Positions 34,897-42,161 of a DNA stretch of 64,000 nt are shown here, in pieces. How positions within the stretch are numbered: the stretch's first letter is position 1; every line of letters begins with the position of its first letter. The position numbers and the translations under genes were made by a program. The stretch is taken from the NCBI GenBank assembly GCA_004556745.1, contig SFFY01000003.1, positions 25,996 to 89,995 on the forward strand, given 5' to 3'. Below the pieces are notes generated by a model, which was given only the letters and a program-made list of their open reading frames with translations, did not search any database and was not told where the DNA came from. The stretch comes from Bacteroidales bacterium (GTDB lineage Bacteria > Bacteroidota > Bacteroidia > Bacteroidales > Bacteroidaceae).

Positions 34897-35886
34897 TTAT
34901 TCGCTAGATATCACGCTCATGCCCGGGCGCAGACCTTCCACTGGGCTTTCGGGGGCAGCTTTCACCTCAAAGGTTTTCATGTCAAACTGCCCCGTGGTCT
35001 TCGTGGCTTTCCAGGCGGCGTATGTGCCGAGGTCTTTCATGTAGAACACTTTGAGCGTCACCTCCTTGTTGCCGAGCGCGGGAATGGTGGCCTTGAACGT
35101 CTTGTTCATGCCGAAGGCGGCGAGGCGGTCTTCGCGCACGTTGAAACTTACCCACATGTCGCTCATAATGGCGATGTTCATAATGGGTGCGCCCGTGCCC
35201 ACGAGTTCGCCCACGGAGGGGAACACGTCCGTCACTTCGCCGTCGGCGGAGGCGATGAGCCAAGTTTCGTTGATGTAAGAGGTCACTTCGTCCACCGCGC
35301 CCTTGGCTTTCGCCACGATGGCGCGGGCTGCGGCCTTGTCTTCCTGCTCCGCGCCGTTCACCGCCATGTCATACTGCGCTTTGGCGGCGCGTTCCGTGGC
35401 GAGGGCGGCGTCGCGCTGCGCCGTCACCTCGTCAAACTTTTGCGCCGTCATCACGCCTTGTTCGTAGAGGCGTTTCACGCGGTCGTACGATTTCTGCGCG
35501 ATGGCCGTGGCGGCTTTCGCCTTTTGCCACATCTCGTAAGCCGCCTGTTTCTGTTCGTCGCGTGCGCCCTTATCCGCCTTCTGCTGTTGTGCCTCGGCAG
35601 CCTGCCTTGCGGCGGAGGCTTGTTCGAGTTTCGCCGCTACGTCGGGGGCTTCGAGGCGTGCCAGCGTGTCGCCCCGGCGCACGAAGTCGCCTTCTTTCAC
35701 GCGCAGTTCGAGAATGCGCCCCGGCACCTTGCTTGATACGCGGTATTCCGTCACGTCTGCCTGTCCCTGAATAAGGTCGGTCTGCGGACGGTAAGCCAGA
35801 TAACCGCCCACGGCGGCAAGCACCACCAAGCCTGCTACTACGAGCAGGCCGGGCAGGATTTTTGTCAATGAATTTTCTTTGGACAT
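34897..35886 (-). CDS. HlyD/EmrA-family membrane fusion protein (periplasmic adaptor)
   Basis: The protein has 329 residues. One N-terminal membrane helix (ILPGLLVVAGLVVLAAVGGYLAY, here in part) is followed by the first half of a lipoyl domain (VSSKVPGRILELRVKEGDFV). An Ala/Gln/Lys-rich coiled-coil hairpin spans about residues 85-200. The second lipoyl half begins near 'NETWLIASADGEVTDVFPSVG' and a beta-barrel follows. Such adaptors bridge inner-membrane exporters to a TolC channel. It lies between the TolC-like gene (86-base gap) and the ABC-2 permease genes. Confidence 0.93.
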   Translation of the reverse strand: MSKENSLTKILPGLLVVAGLVVLAAVGGYLAYRPQTDLIQGQADVTEYRVSSKVPGRILELRVKEGDFVRRGDTLARLEAPDVAAKLEQASAARQAAEAQQQKADKGARDEQKQAAYEMWQKAKAATAIAQKSYDRVKRLYEQGVMTAQKFDEVTAQRDAALATERAAKAQYDMAVNGAEQEDKAAARAIVAKAKGAVDEVTSYINETWLIASADGEVTDVFPSVGELVGTGAPIMNIAIMSDMWVSFNVREDRLAAFGMNKTFKATIPALGNKEVTLKVFYMKDLGTYAAWKATKTTGQFDMKTFEVKAAPESPVEGLRPGMSVISSE

Positions 35887-35972
35887 ATTTTCTTCTTTTT
35901 TGATGTTGTCGTTTGGGGGCCGGAATATCCGGAAAGTCCGAGCCTTCCGGTATTTCCGGGCAATGGCCCGGC

Positions 35973-37436
35973 TTATTTCAATTCGCCGATGGCTTTTTGG
36001 TATTCTGCGCGTGAAATCATGATGTCGATTTGCGCGTCGATCTTGTCGCTATGCGCTTGCAGCCAGGCCGTTTGTGCGGCGAGCAGGTCGCTCGTGGGGA
36101 TAACGCCCTCCTTGAAACCGAGGCGGGCGGTGCGCAGATTTTCTTCCGCATTGCCCAGATTGCTGAGCGCGAGCGTCAGTTTCTTGTTCGCCTCGTTCAC
36201 GCGGAATGCCTGCTGCGTCACTTGCAGGCGGATCTTCTCTTCCGCGTCCTCGCGGCGCAGGGTAGCCATGCGCGCCTCGGCGCGTGCCGCGCGTACCTTA
36301 TATTTCCCTTCGCCCCAGTTCCAAACGGGGATATTCAGCGTTACGCCCACGCTCCACGTGCCTCGGAACTTGCGCTCAAAACCGTTTTTAAGCGCGGGGT
36401 TTGTCAGGGCATAGCCGCTCATAAGCGCGAGATGGGGCAGAAACTCCGAGCGTTCCACCTTGATTTTCTCCTTATAAATATTGTCTGCCAACGAGAGTTG
36501 CGCCAGTTCCGGGCGGTTGGCTATTGCGCCGTCGGGGTTGGCGTCGATGTTGTCCGTAGGGCAGGGCAGGTTTTCCCATTGCTCGCCGTCGAGCACCAGT
36601 TCCGTGTCGAGCGGCAGACCGCAGAGTTCGCACAGAGCCATGCGCGAGAGCGTCAGGCCGTCGCACACTTTCGTCAGCGTCATCTCTGCCTCGTTCAGTT
36701 TCACGCTTACCGACAGTTCGTTAGCCTTCGTGGCCACGCCTTCTGCTATCATCTTTACAAGGTCGCTGTCGAGGCGTGCCAGCATGTTGCGGTAACTCTC
36801 GGCGAGCGTCTTTTTGTTTTTCAGCGAAACGATTTGCCAGTACGCCTTGTCTACGCTCAGCAGGAGCGACTGCTCTTCAGCGTCGAGCTGCTTGCCGGCC
36901 AACTGTTCAGAGAGGCGCGTGATGCGGTCGTACGCCTTTATTTTGCCACCCATATAGAGCGGTTGCTTGAGAATAACCGCGCCGACGGTGAGGTTGCGCG
37001 TGTCGGTGTGCAGCGCGTCCACGAGTCCCTGGCCGAGACTGTTGCCGAAGGCGCCTGCCTGCCCGAGATACGCCCCCATGTTCTGTGCCAGCGGCGCGAG
37101 TTCGGGGTGTTGTGCGAGGATTTGCCCCGCCATTTGTTGCATCTGCCCGCTCATGGACGTGCCGAGCGAGGAAAGTTTTGCCTTCTGGTCATCGCTGAGG
37201 AGCGAGAGTTCGTCGCCCGTGCGCATGTATGCGGCCGTTATGTCAATTTTAGGCAGATAGTTTGTAAACGCTGCCTTGCGCTCATAGTGCGCCTTGTCGA
37301 TATTGGCGCGCGCTGCGGCGATGGAGCGGTTGTTGCGCAGGGCCATGGCGCGGCAGCTGTCGAGCGTAACTGGCTGACCGGCTGCTGCCGTGAGGCATTG
37401 GCAACAAAAGAGTAATACGATACTGAGTTTCTTCAT
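35973..37436 (-). CDS. TolC-family outer-membrane efflux channel
   Basis: Start ATG 37436 gives 487 residues with a signal peptide (MKKLSIVLLFCCQCLTAAAG). The open frame reaches 41 codons further up, but it would run across the predicted promoter, so I rejected it. The mature part begins VTLDSCRAMALRNNRSIAAARANI, the standard outer-membrane efflux protein opening. Two long helical repeats of about 200 residues each follow, as in the TolC alpha-barrel, with YKVRAARAEARMATLRREDA in the second. It forms the exit duct for the HlyD/ABC-2 exporter encoded just downstream and is the first gene of that operon. Confidence 0.94.
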   Translation of the reverse strand: MKKLSIVLLFCCQCLTAAAGQPVTLDSCRAMALRNNRSIAAARANIDKAHYERKAAFTNYLPKIDITAAYMRTGDELSLLSDDQKAKLSSLGTSMSGQMQQMAGQILAQHPELAPLAQNMGAYLGQAGAFGNSLGQGLVDALHTDTRNLTVGAVILKQPLYMGGKIKAYDRITRLSEQLAGKQLDAEEQSLLLSVDKAYWQIVSLKNKKTLAESYRNMLARLDSDLVKMIAEGVATKANELSVSVKLNEAEMTLTKVCDGLTLSRMALCELCGLPLDTELVLDGEQWENLPCPTDNIDANPDGAIANRPELAQLSLADNIYKEKIKVERSEFLPHLALMSGYALTNPALKNGFERKFRGTWSVGVTLNIPVWNWGEGKYKVRAARAEARMATLRREDAEEKIRLQVTQQAFRVNEANKKLTLALSNLGNAEENLRTARLGFKEGVIPTSDLLAAQTAWLQAHSDKIDAQIDIMISRAEYQKAIGELK

Positions 37437-37467
37437 TTTTCTGATAATATTCTTGCGGTGTACGGTG

Positions 37468-37475
37468 CAAAGATA
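37468..37475 (-). promoter_or_regulatory. -7 element TATCTTTG for the efflux operon
   Basis: TATCTTTG on the minus strand fits TAnnTTTG and lies 31 bases upstream of ATG 37436. A TTTA at 37493-37496 is 17 bases away as a weak -33. Its location inside the longer open frame supports the shorter start. Confidence 0.55.
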
Positions 37476-37750
37476 GTGCAAGGTGAGTGCAATAAAGTTT
37501 ACTTTAATTGCCGAACCGCCGCCTATCTTCTGCAAAGTTACGCCATTCCTTTGAAACATTGCTTTTCTTATAGGAAATTACGAGTTTTAGGACAGGCTTT
37601 TAGTTATTTTTCAATATTAATAGAAACTGTAAAGGAAAAATAGTGGAATGGAAACGAGTAATTTCTAACAGAGTCGGTTTACCCCGCAATTTGCTCCGTC
37701 AGATTTTTTCCTAATCCCGAGATAATTTTCGCTTGCTGCCTGCAATTTTT

Positions 37751-37880
37751 TCCTTTCCTATAAGATTTTTTTTGTTACAAAGTTTGTAACATGTATTACA
37801 AAGTTTGTAACATGTGTTAGCAAGTTTGTAATATGTGTTACAAAGTTTGTAACAAAAAATATCCAATATGAGAGGAAAAA
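37751..37880. repeat. four-unit 21-bp-period palindrome array, locus 2
   Basis: Palindromic 17-mers start at 37774, 37795, 37816 and 37837; the spacer is ATGT in all three gaps, so the period is exactly 21 bp. All four units have G at the centre. Unit 2 begins ATTAC and unit 3 is GTTAGCAAGTTTGTAAT. TCCTATAAGA (37756-37765) stands on the left and AATATGAGAGGAAAAA (37865-37880) on the right. It lies between the priA terminator and the efflux operon promoter. Confidence 0.93.
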
Positions 37881-37905
37881 CTTGTCAGGAGAAAATAAAA
37901 AATAT

Positions 37906-37933
37906 CTCCGTGAAAGTAATAATTCTCACGGAG
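37906..37933 (-). terminator. hairpin with T-rich tail downstream of priA
   Basis: CTCCGTGA (37906-37913) pairs with TCACGGAG (37926-37933). On the minus strand it is followed by GATATTTTTTATTTTC. This fits termination of priA, which ends at 37979. The tail sequence is shared with the hairpin beside array locus 1. Confidence 0.62.
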
Positions 37934-37978
37934 TTAACGGCGCGGGGATTAGGGAAAAACAGGAGTGGATGCAGGGCA

Positions 37979-40459
37979 TCACAACGGATCCACGTCGAAA
38001 TAGAAATCTACGCCCTTGAAAGCGGGGGCGGAGAGGAGCTGCTCGCGGGCGGAAAGGAGGAAATTGCGCACACGCGCGGGGCTGTGGCCGGCGGGGAGCT
38101 TGAGCATGAGTTTGCGGATATACATCAGATGCACGCGCGACACGCTGGGGCGGTCGGGCCCCATAAGGTCGTCCGCACTGAAAGCGGCGTGCAGCAGACG
38201 GGCATACTGGGCGGCGGCACTTTCGCAGACCGCCTCTTTGCGGTGGCGCAAGAAGATGTTGATGAGGCGCACCTCGGGCGGGAAACGGAAGGCGCAGCGC
38301 TCCGCGAGCTGCGTGCGGTACATGCCTTCGTAGTCGCCCTGCACCACTTGGTCGATGACGGGCAGGTCGGGCTGGCGCGTCTGTAAGATTACCAAGCCTT
38401 GCTTGCCTCGGCGGCCGGCGCGGCCCGCCACTTGCGACATCATCTGAAAACTGCGCTCGTGGGCGCGGAAGTCGGGCTGCGAGAGCATTTGGTCGGCGTT
38501 GAGTATGCCCACCACGTGGACGTTGTCGAAGTCAAGGCCCTTGGTCACCATCTGCGTGCCGATGAGGATGTCGGTGCGGCGGTGCTGGAAATCGTCGATG
38601 ATGCGCTCGTAAGCGGTGCGCGAGCGCGTGGTGTCGAGGTCCATGCGCCCGATGCGGGCTTCGGGGAAGCAGGCTTTTGCCACGGCCTCAATCTTCTCCG
38701 TGCCGCAGCCTATGTCGCGCATTTCCGTGCCGCCGCAGGCGGGGCAGACGGAGGGCACGGCATACGTGGCGCCGCAGTAGTGGCACACGAGGCGGTGGAT
38801 ATTTTGGTGGAACGTGAGGGTCACGTCGCACCGCTGGCAACGCGGCGTCCAGCCGCACGCGTGACATTCGAGCACAGGTGCATAGCCCCGGCGGTTTTGA
38901 AAGAGGATCACCTGCTCTTTCGCGCTGAGCGCGGCGCGGGTCTCCTCGAGGAGGGCGGGCGAGAGCGGCGTTTTCATCAGTTTCTTGCGGCGCAGTTCCT
39001 TCACGTCGGCCACGGCGATGGCGGGGAGGGGCACGCCGGAGAAGCGGCTGCGGAGCGTGACCAGTCCGTACTTGCCCGTTTCGGCGTTGCGGTAGGTCTC
39101 GATGGCGGGCGTGGCTGTGCCGAGCAGCACCTTGGCTCCAGCGAAGCGTGCCAGCACGATGGCGGCATCGCGGGCATTGTAGCGCGGCGCGGGGTCTTGC
39201 TGCTTGTAGCTCGTTTCGTGCTCCTCGTCCACAATGATCAGCCTGAGATTTGCGAACGGTAGGAAGAGCGAGGAGCGCACGCCGAGTATGAGGGGAAAGG
39301 CGCGGGGAGAAAGCTGCCGCCGCCATAGTTCCACGCGCTCGGCATCGGGAAACTTGGAATGATATACGCCCATCTGCTCGCCGAACACGCGTCCGAGGCG
39401 GGCGGTGAGCTGCGTGGTGAGGGCTATTTCTGGCACGAGGTACAGCACCTGCCCGCCCGCTGCCAGCACCTCGCGTATGAGTTCGATGTAAACCTCGGTC
39501 TTGCCGCTCGATGTTACGCCGTGGAGCAGGCAGACTTCCTTTTCTCGCCAAGCCTCGCGTATCTCGCCGCAGGCTTTCTGCTGCGCCTCGCTCAGCTGGC
39601 GCGTGAGGGCGGAGGGCATGGCCTTGTAAGCGGCGAGGCGCTCCGTTTCCACCTCGAAACTCTCCAAGAAACCGCGTCGGCGCAGGGCTGCGTAAGCGGC
39701 GTCGCTGCCTGCCTCGCCCTGCGTGAGCGCTTGCTTGCTCACGCTTTGCAGGAGCGTGTAGTTTTTAAGACTGAGGGCGGCGGCGCAAGCAGAGAGGTCG
39801 AGGTAGCGCAACAGGAGTTTCTCTTGCGCCGGGGCGCGGCGGAGCGCATCGAGGGCATCGTTGAGGGCCGTTTCGTCGAAAAGGTGCTCTGCCAGCCGGC
39901 AGCGCGTTTCGCGGCGCGGCTTGAACGCGGCGGCCATGCGCTCCATCACCTCCGCTGCGCCCAAGGCGAGGAGGCGGCGCACGGCGGGCAGGAGGTTGCT
40001 GCGCTTCATGGCCTTCTCGAGATCGGCGATGCTGATGCCACCCTCGCGCGGTAGGGCGGCGAGCAGGGCGGCATCGCGCGGCGAGAGCGTGTCGTCGTCG
40101 GCAAAGTCGGGCTGCCGGGCCACGATCGTCTCGCTGCTGGGCTTGAGGCCGGAGGGCAGGGCGGCTTTGAGCACTTCGCCTTCTGTACACATATAATAAG
40201 ATGCCATCCATTCCCACAGCTGCATTTGCAGTTCGTTCACCACGGGCTGCTCGTCAAGCAGTTCCTCCACGCTTTTCAGCCGTACGCCGTCGCCGGGCGC
40301 GTCGCCGTGGAGGCGCAGGATAAGCCCCGTGTACCGCCGCCGCACGCCGAAAGGCACGACTACGCGACAACCCGCCTTTGCCCGCTCTTCAAGGGCGGGC
40401 GGCAGCAGGTAGGTGTAAGCGCCTGGGGCGGCGAGAGGAAGGAGAATATCGGCGAACAT
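37979..40459 (-). CDS. priA: primosomal protein N' (replication restart helicase PriA)
   Basis: Start ATG 40459 gives 826 residues beginning MFADILLPLAAPGAYTY, the expected PriA opening. The open frame extends 29 codons upstream, but those codons (CLVYLFTRLLVYLFTK) are just translated 8-bp tandem repeats, so I rejected that start. LLHGVTSSGKTEVYIELI is Walker A and VDEEHETSYKQQ is the DEEH box. The eight Cys residues of the double zinc finger are in ECHACGWTPRCQRCDVT and VCHYCGATYAVPSVCPACG. The helicase C-terminal motifs include QMVTKGLDF and QVAGRAGR. It reloads DnaB at stalled forks. Confidence 0.96.
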   Translation of the reverse strand: MFADILLPLAAPGAYTYLLPPALEERAKAGCRVVVPFGVRRRYTGLILRLHGDAPGDGVRLKSVEELLDEQPVVNELQMQLWEWMASYYMCTEGEVLKAALPSGLKPSSETIVARQPDFADDDTLSPRDAALLAALPREGGISIADLEKAMKRSNLLPAVRRLLALGAAEVMERMAAAFKPRRETRCRLAEHLFDETALNDALDALRRAPAQEKLLLRYLDLSACAAALSLKNYTLLQSVSKQALTQGEAGSDAAYAALRRRGFLESFEVETERLAAYKAMPSALTRQLSEAQQKACGEIREAWREKEVCLLHGVTSSGKTEVYIELIREVLAAGGQVLYLVPEIALTTQLTARLGRVFGEQMGVYHSKFPDAERVELWRRQLSPRAFPLILGVRSSLFLPFANLRLIIVDEEHETSYKQQDPAPRYNARDAAIVLARFAGAKVLLGTATPAIETYRNAETGKYGLVTLRSRFSGVPLPAIAVADVKELRRKKLMKTPLSPALLEETRAALSAKEQVILFQNRRGYAPVLECHACGWTPRCQRCDVTLTFHQNIHRLVCHYCGATYAVPSVCPACGGTEMRDIGCGTEKIEAVAKACFPEARIGRMDLDTTRSRTAYERIIDDFQHRRTDILIGTQMVTKGLDFDNVHVVGILNADQMLSQPDFRAHERSFQMMSQVAGRAGRRGKQGLVILQTRQPDLPVIDQVVQGDYEGMYRTQLAERCAFRFPPEVRLINIFLRHRKEAVCESAAAQYARLLHAAFSADDLMGPDRPSVSRVHLMYIRKLMLKLPAGHSPARVRNFLLSAREQLLSAPAFKGVDFYFDVDPL

Positions 40460-40476
40460 GGAAATTGGAATGATTT

Positions 40477-40524
40477 TAGTAAACAAGTAAACAAGTAAAC
40501 GAGTAAACAAGTAAACAAGACAGA
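40477..40524. repeat. six-unit 8-bp tandem repeat upstream of priA
   Basis: Consecutive octamers TAGTAAAC, AAGTAAAC, AAGTAAAC, GAGTAAAC, AAGTAAAC and AAGACAGA run without a gap. A complementary, degenerate block (CTTGTCTCGTCTACTCG) follows at 40619-40640. The first unit lies 17 bases upstream of the priA start. The final octamer AAGACAGA is also the end of the array at 8786-8823. Confidence 0.85.
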
Positions 40525-40525
40525 A

Positions 40526-40581
40526 ATGTCGTGCAAGCGAGCGCAATTAAGTTTACTTAAATTGCCGAGCGCAGCCGACAT
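40526..40581. repeat. TCGTGCAAGCGAG hairpin family, copy 1
   Basis: ATGTCGTGCAAGCGAGCGCAATT is answered by AATTGCCGAGCGCAGCCGACAT across a short loop, giving an imperfect 22-bp stem. Copies 2 and 3 lie at 40664-40721 (opposite strand) and 50397-50458. Confidence 0.75.
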
Positions 40582-40663
40582 TATGTAAATGTCTTGCTAA
40601 TTTATATTCTATATGAGAAACTTGTCTCGTCTACTCGTTTCCTTTGAGATTTTTGCTTTTGAG

Positions 40664-40721
40664 ATTTTCGGCTGCACTCGGCAATAAGAGCAAGCTCTAT
40701 TGCTCTCGCTTGCACGAAAAT
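40664..40721. repeat. TCGTGCAAGCGAG hairpin family, copy 2 (inverted)
   Basis: ATTTTCGGCTGCACTCGGCAA at the left pairs with TTGCTCTCGCTTGCACGAAAAT at the right, so the whole element is a hairpin, reversed relative to copy 1. The outer CGAAAAT/ATTTTCG ends are shared with copy 3. Confidence 0.75.
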
Positions 40722-40818
40722 TTCCTTGTAAACTCGTCTACTAATAAACGAAGAAAAATTTTGCCCGCAATATAATAGGGTTGGCGGAATGGCGGAGGGT
40801 TACGCGCTTATCGCGCGT

Positions 40819-40923
40819 GGCATTTTTGTGCCAATGGCGCAAAAATGCCGAATGTAATAATCGCGACCTACGTTTCCCCGGGGCGTTGCCCCGGGCTGTG
40901 GGCAACCATTGGGCTTACAGCCC
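40819..40923. repeat. three-hairpin repeat, copy 1
   Basis: Three hairpins follow each other: GGCATTTTTG...CAAAAATGCC (40819-40849), CCCGGGGCGTTGCCCCGGG (40877-40895) and GGGCTGTGG...TTACAGCCC (40893-40923), the last two sharing GGG. The same three, in the same order, occur at 53290-53392. It lies in the 500-base gap between priA and the pseudouridine synthase gene. Confidence 0.82.
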
Positions 40924-40959
40924 GCCCCTGCGCCGTAAACTGCGATTACGAAACTACCC

Positions 40960-41850
40960 CTACTTGCTAAACACGCGGGTAAACGACTTGGGGCATTCGG
41001 TTTCGAAATGCAGCAGCTGGCGCGTAATGGGGTGATAGAAACTGAGGCGGAAAGCATGGAGGGCGAGGCGGCCGATGGGGTTGTCGCCGTTGCCATACTT
41101 GATGTCGCCGCAGACGGGGCAGCCTAGGTCCTGCGCGTGGACGCGGATCTGGTTTTTGCGCCCCGTTTCGAGTTTCAGTTCGAGGAGCGTGTAGCGGCCG
41201 TTGGTGCGTATGGTGCGGTAGTGCGTGATGGCATACTTGCCGCCGCCGGGGTCGTTGGGCGAGGAGTAGGTGAAATATGCCTTATTGTCTTTCAGCCAAC
41301 TCTCCACCGTGCCTTGCGGCTGCTGCGGCTGGCCCGAGACGAGGGCGTAATAGCGGCGGTCGGCAACGATGTCGCGCCAGTTGTGCTCTAAAATCTGCTC
41401 CGCTTCGAGCGTCTTGGCATAGATAAGCAGGCCGGAGGTGTCGCGGTCGAGGCGATGCACCACGTGCGCCCGCTCCTTGATGTGGCATTTGTGGAAATAA
41501 TCGTCGAGAATAGTCTTGACGCAGAGCGAATGGTGCGAGGTGGCCATCGAAAGGATACCGATGCTCTTCTCAATAACCACGAGGTGCTGGTCTTCGTAAA
41601 TGAGTTTCACGAAATTGCTCCGCAACTCCGTTTTGGGCTTTGACTTGCTGATTTCCACCGTCATACCGGGGCGCAGGGCGAAGTCGTAGGCACGTGTTAT
41701 CTTTTTGTCAACGAGCACGCCGCCGCCCGTGAGAATGGCCTTGGCGCGGTTGTGGCTGATGCCGTTGAGCGATTTCTGTATGAACGGAAGCAGCGTGTCG
41801 GCTTCCTTGACCTTGAAGGTTGTGTAGCGGTATTGTGCGTTGCTGCGCAT
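40960..41850 (-). CDS. RluA/RluD-family RNA pseudouridine synthase
   Basis: Start ATG 41850 gives 296 residues; the 22-codon upstream extension has no support. An N-terminal S4 RNA-binding domain (LLPFIQKSLNGISHNRAKAI, then GGGVLVDKKITRAYDFALRPG) precedes the catalytic domain. HRLDRDTSGLLIYAK carries the catalytic Asp of the RluA family. KLETGRKNQIRVHAQDLGCPV and GDIKYG complete the signature. The protein isomerises uridines in rRNA or tRNA; with an S4 domain it is closest to RluD or RluC, but the target site cannot be told from the sequence. Confidence 0.92.
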   Translation of the reverse strand: MRSNAQYRYTTFKVKEADTLLPFIQKSLNGISHNRAKAILTGGGVLVDKKITRAYDFALRPGMTVEISKSKPKTELRSNFVKLIYEDQHLVVIEKSIGILSMATSHHSLCVKTILDDYFHKCHIKERAHVVHRLDRDTSGLLIYAKTLEAEQILEHNWRDIVADRRYYALVSGQPQQPQGTVESWLKDNKAYFTYSSPNDPGGGKYAITHYRTIRTNGRYTLLELKLETGRKNQIRVHAQDLGCPVCGDIKYGNGDNPIGRLALHAFRLSFYHPITRQLLHFETECPKSFTRVFSK

Positions 41851-41907
41851 GGTTGTGAAAGGTATGATGTGTTCAATTAAATTACGCGTAGATTGAATTG
41901 AATAAGA

Positions 41908-42111
41908 CAAAAACAATCAAAACCGCTTGTCCTGTGTGGGCCTTACGGCTCGCCTTATCCGAGTAGGGGCGTTTTGCAAAACGCCCGCCGTTTGCGCCGA
42001 AAGGCTCGACTAATGCAGTTAACCGATTACCGGGCGTTTTGCAAAACGCCCCTACTGGCTGCGGTCGGTTCCCGCCCGCCCACACAGGACAAGCGGTTTT
42101 TATGGTTTTTG
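41908..42111. repeat. modular hairpin element copy III (A module only, with nested palindromes)
   Basis: Outer arms are 41908-41929 and 42090-42111. The A-module ends CTTGTCCTGTGTGGGC (41926-41941) and GCCCACACAGGACAAG (42078-42093) pair exactly. Inside it lie two facing copies of the 20-bp palindrome GGGCGTTTTGCAAAACGCCC (41967-41986 and 42032-42051), in place of the usual A-module interior. The element fills most of the gap between the pseudouridine synthase and TonB receptor genes. Confidence 0.9.
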
Positions 42112-42161
42112 TTTAAAATCCTTTTGATTAATTCAACCTACAGGCTTAAAGAAGTTCTCTC

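Noticed and set aside
37437..37559. Extended N-terminus for the TolC-like protein
   Set aside because: The extension would precede the signal peptide and run across a good -7 box.
40460..40546. Extended N-terminus for PriA
   Set aside because: The 29 extra codons are translated octamer repeats, and the conserved protein begins at ATG 40459.
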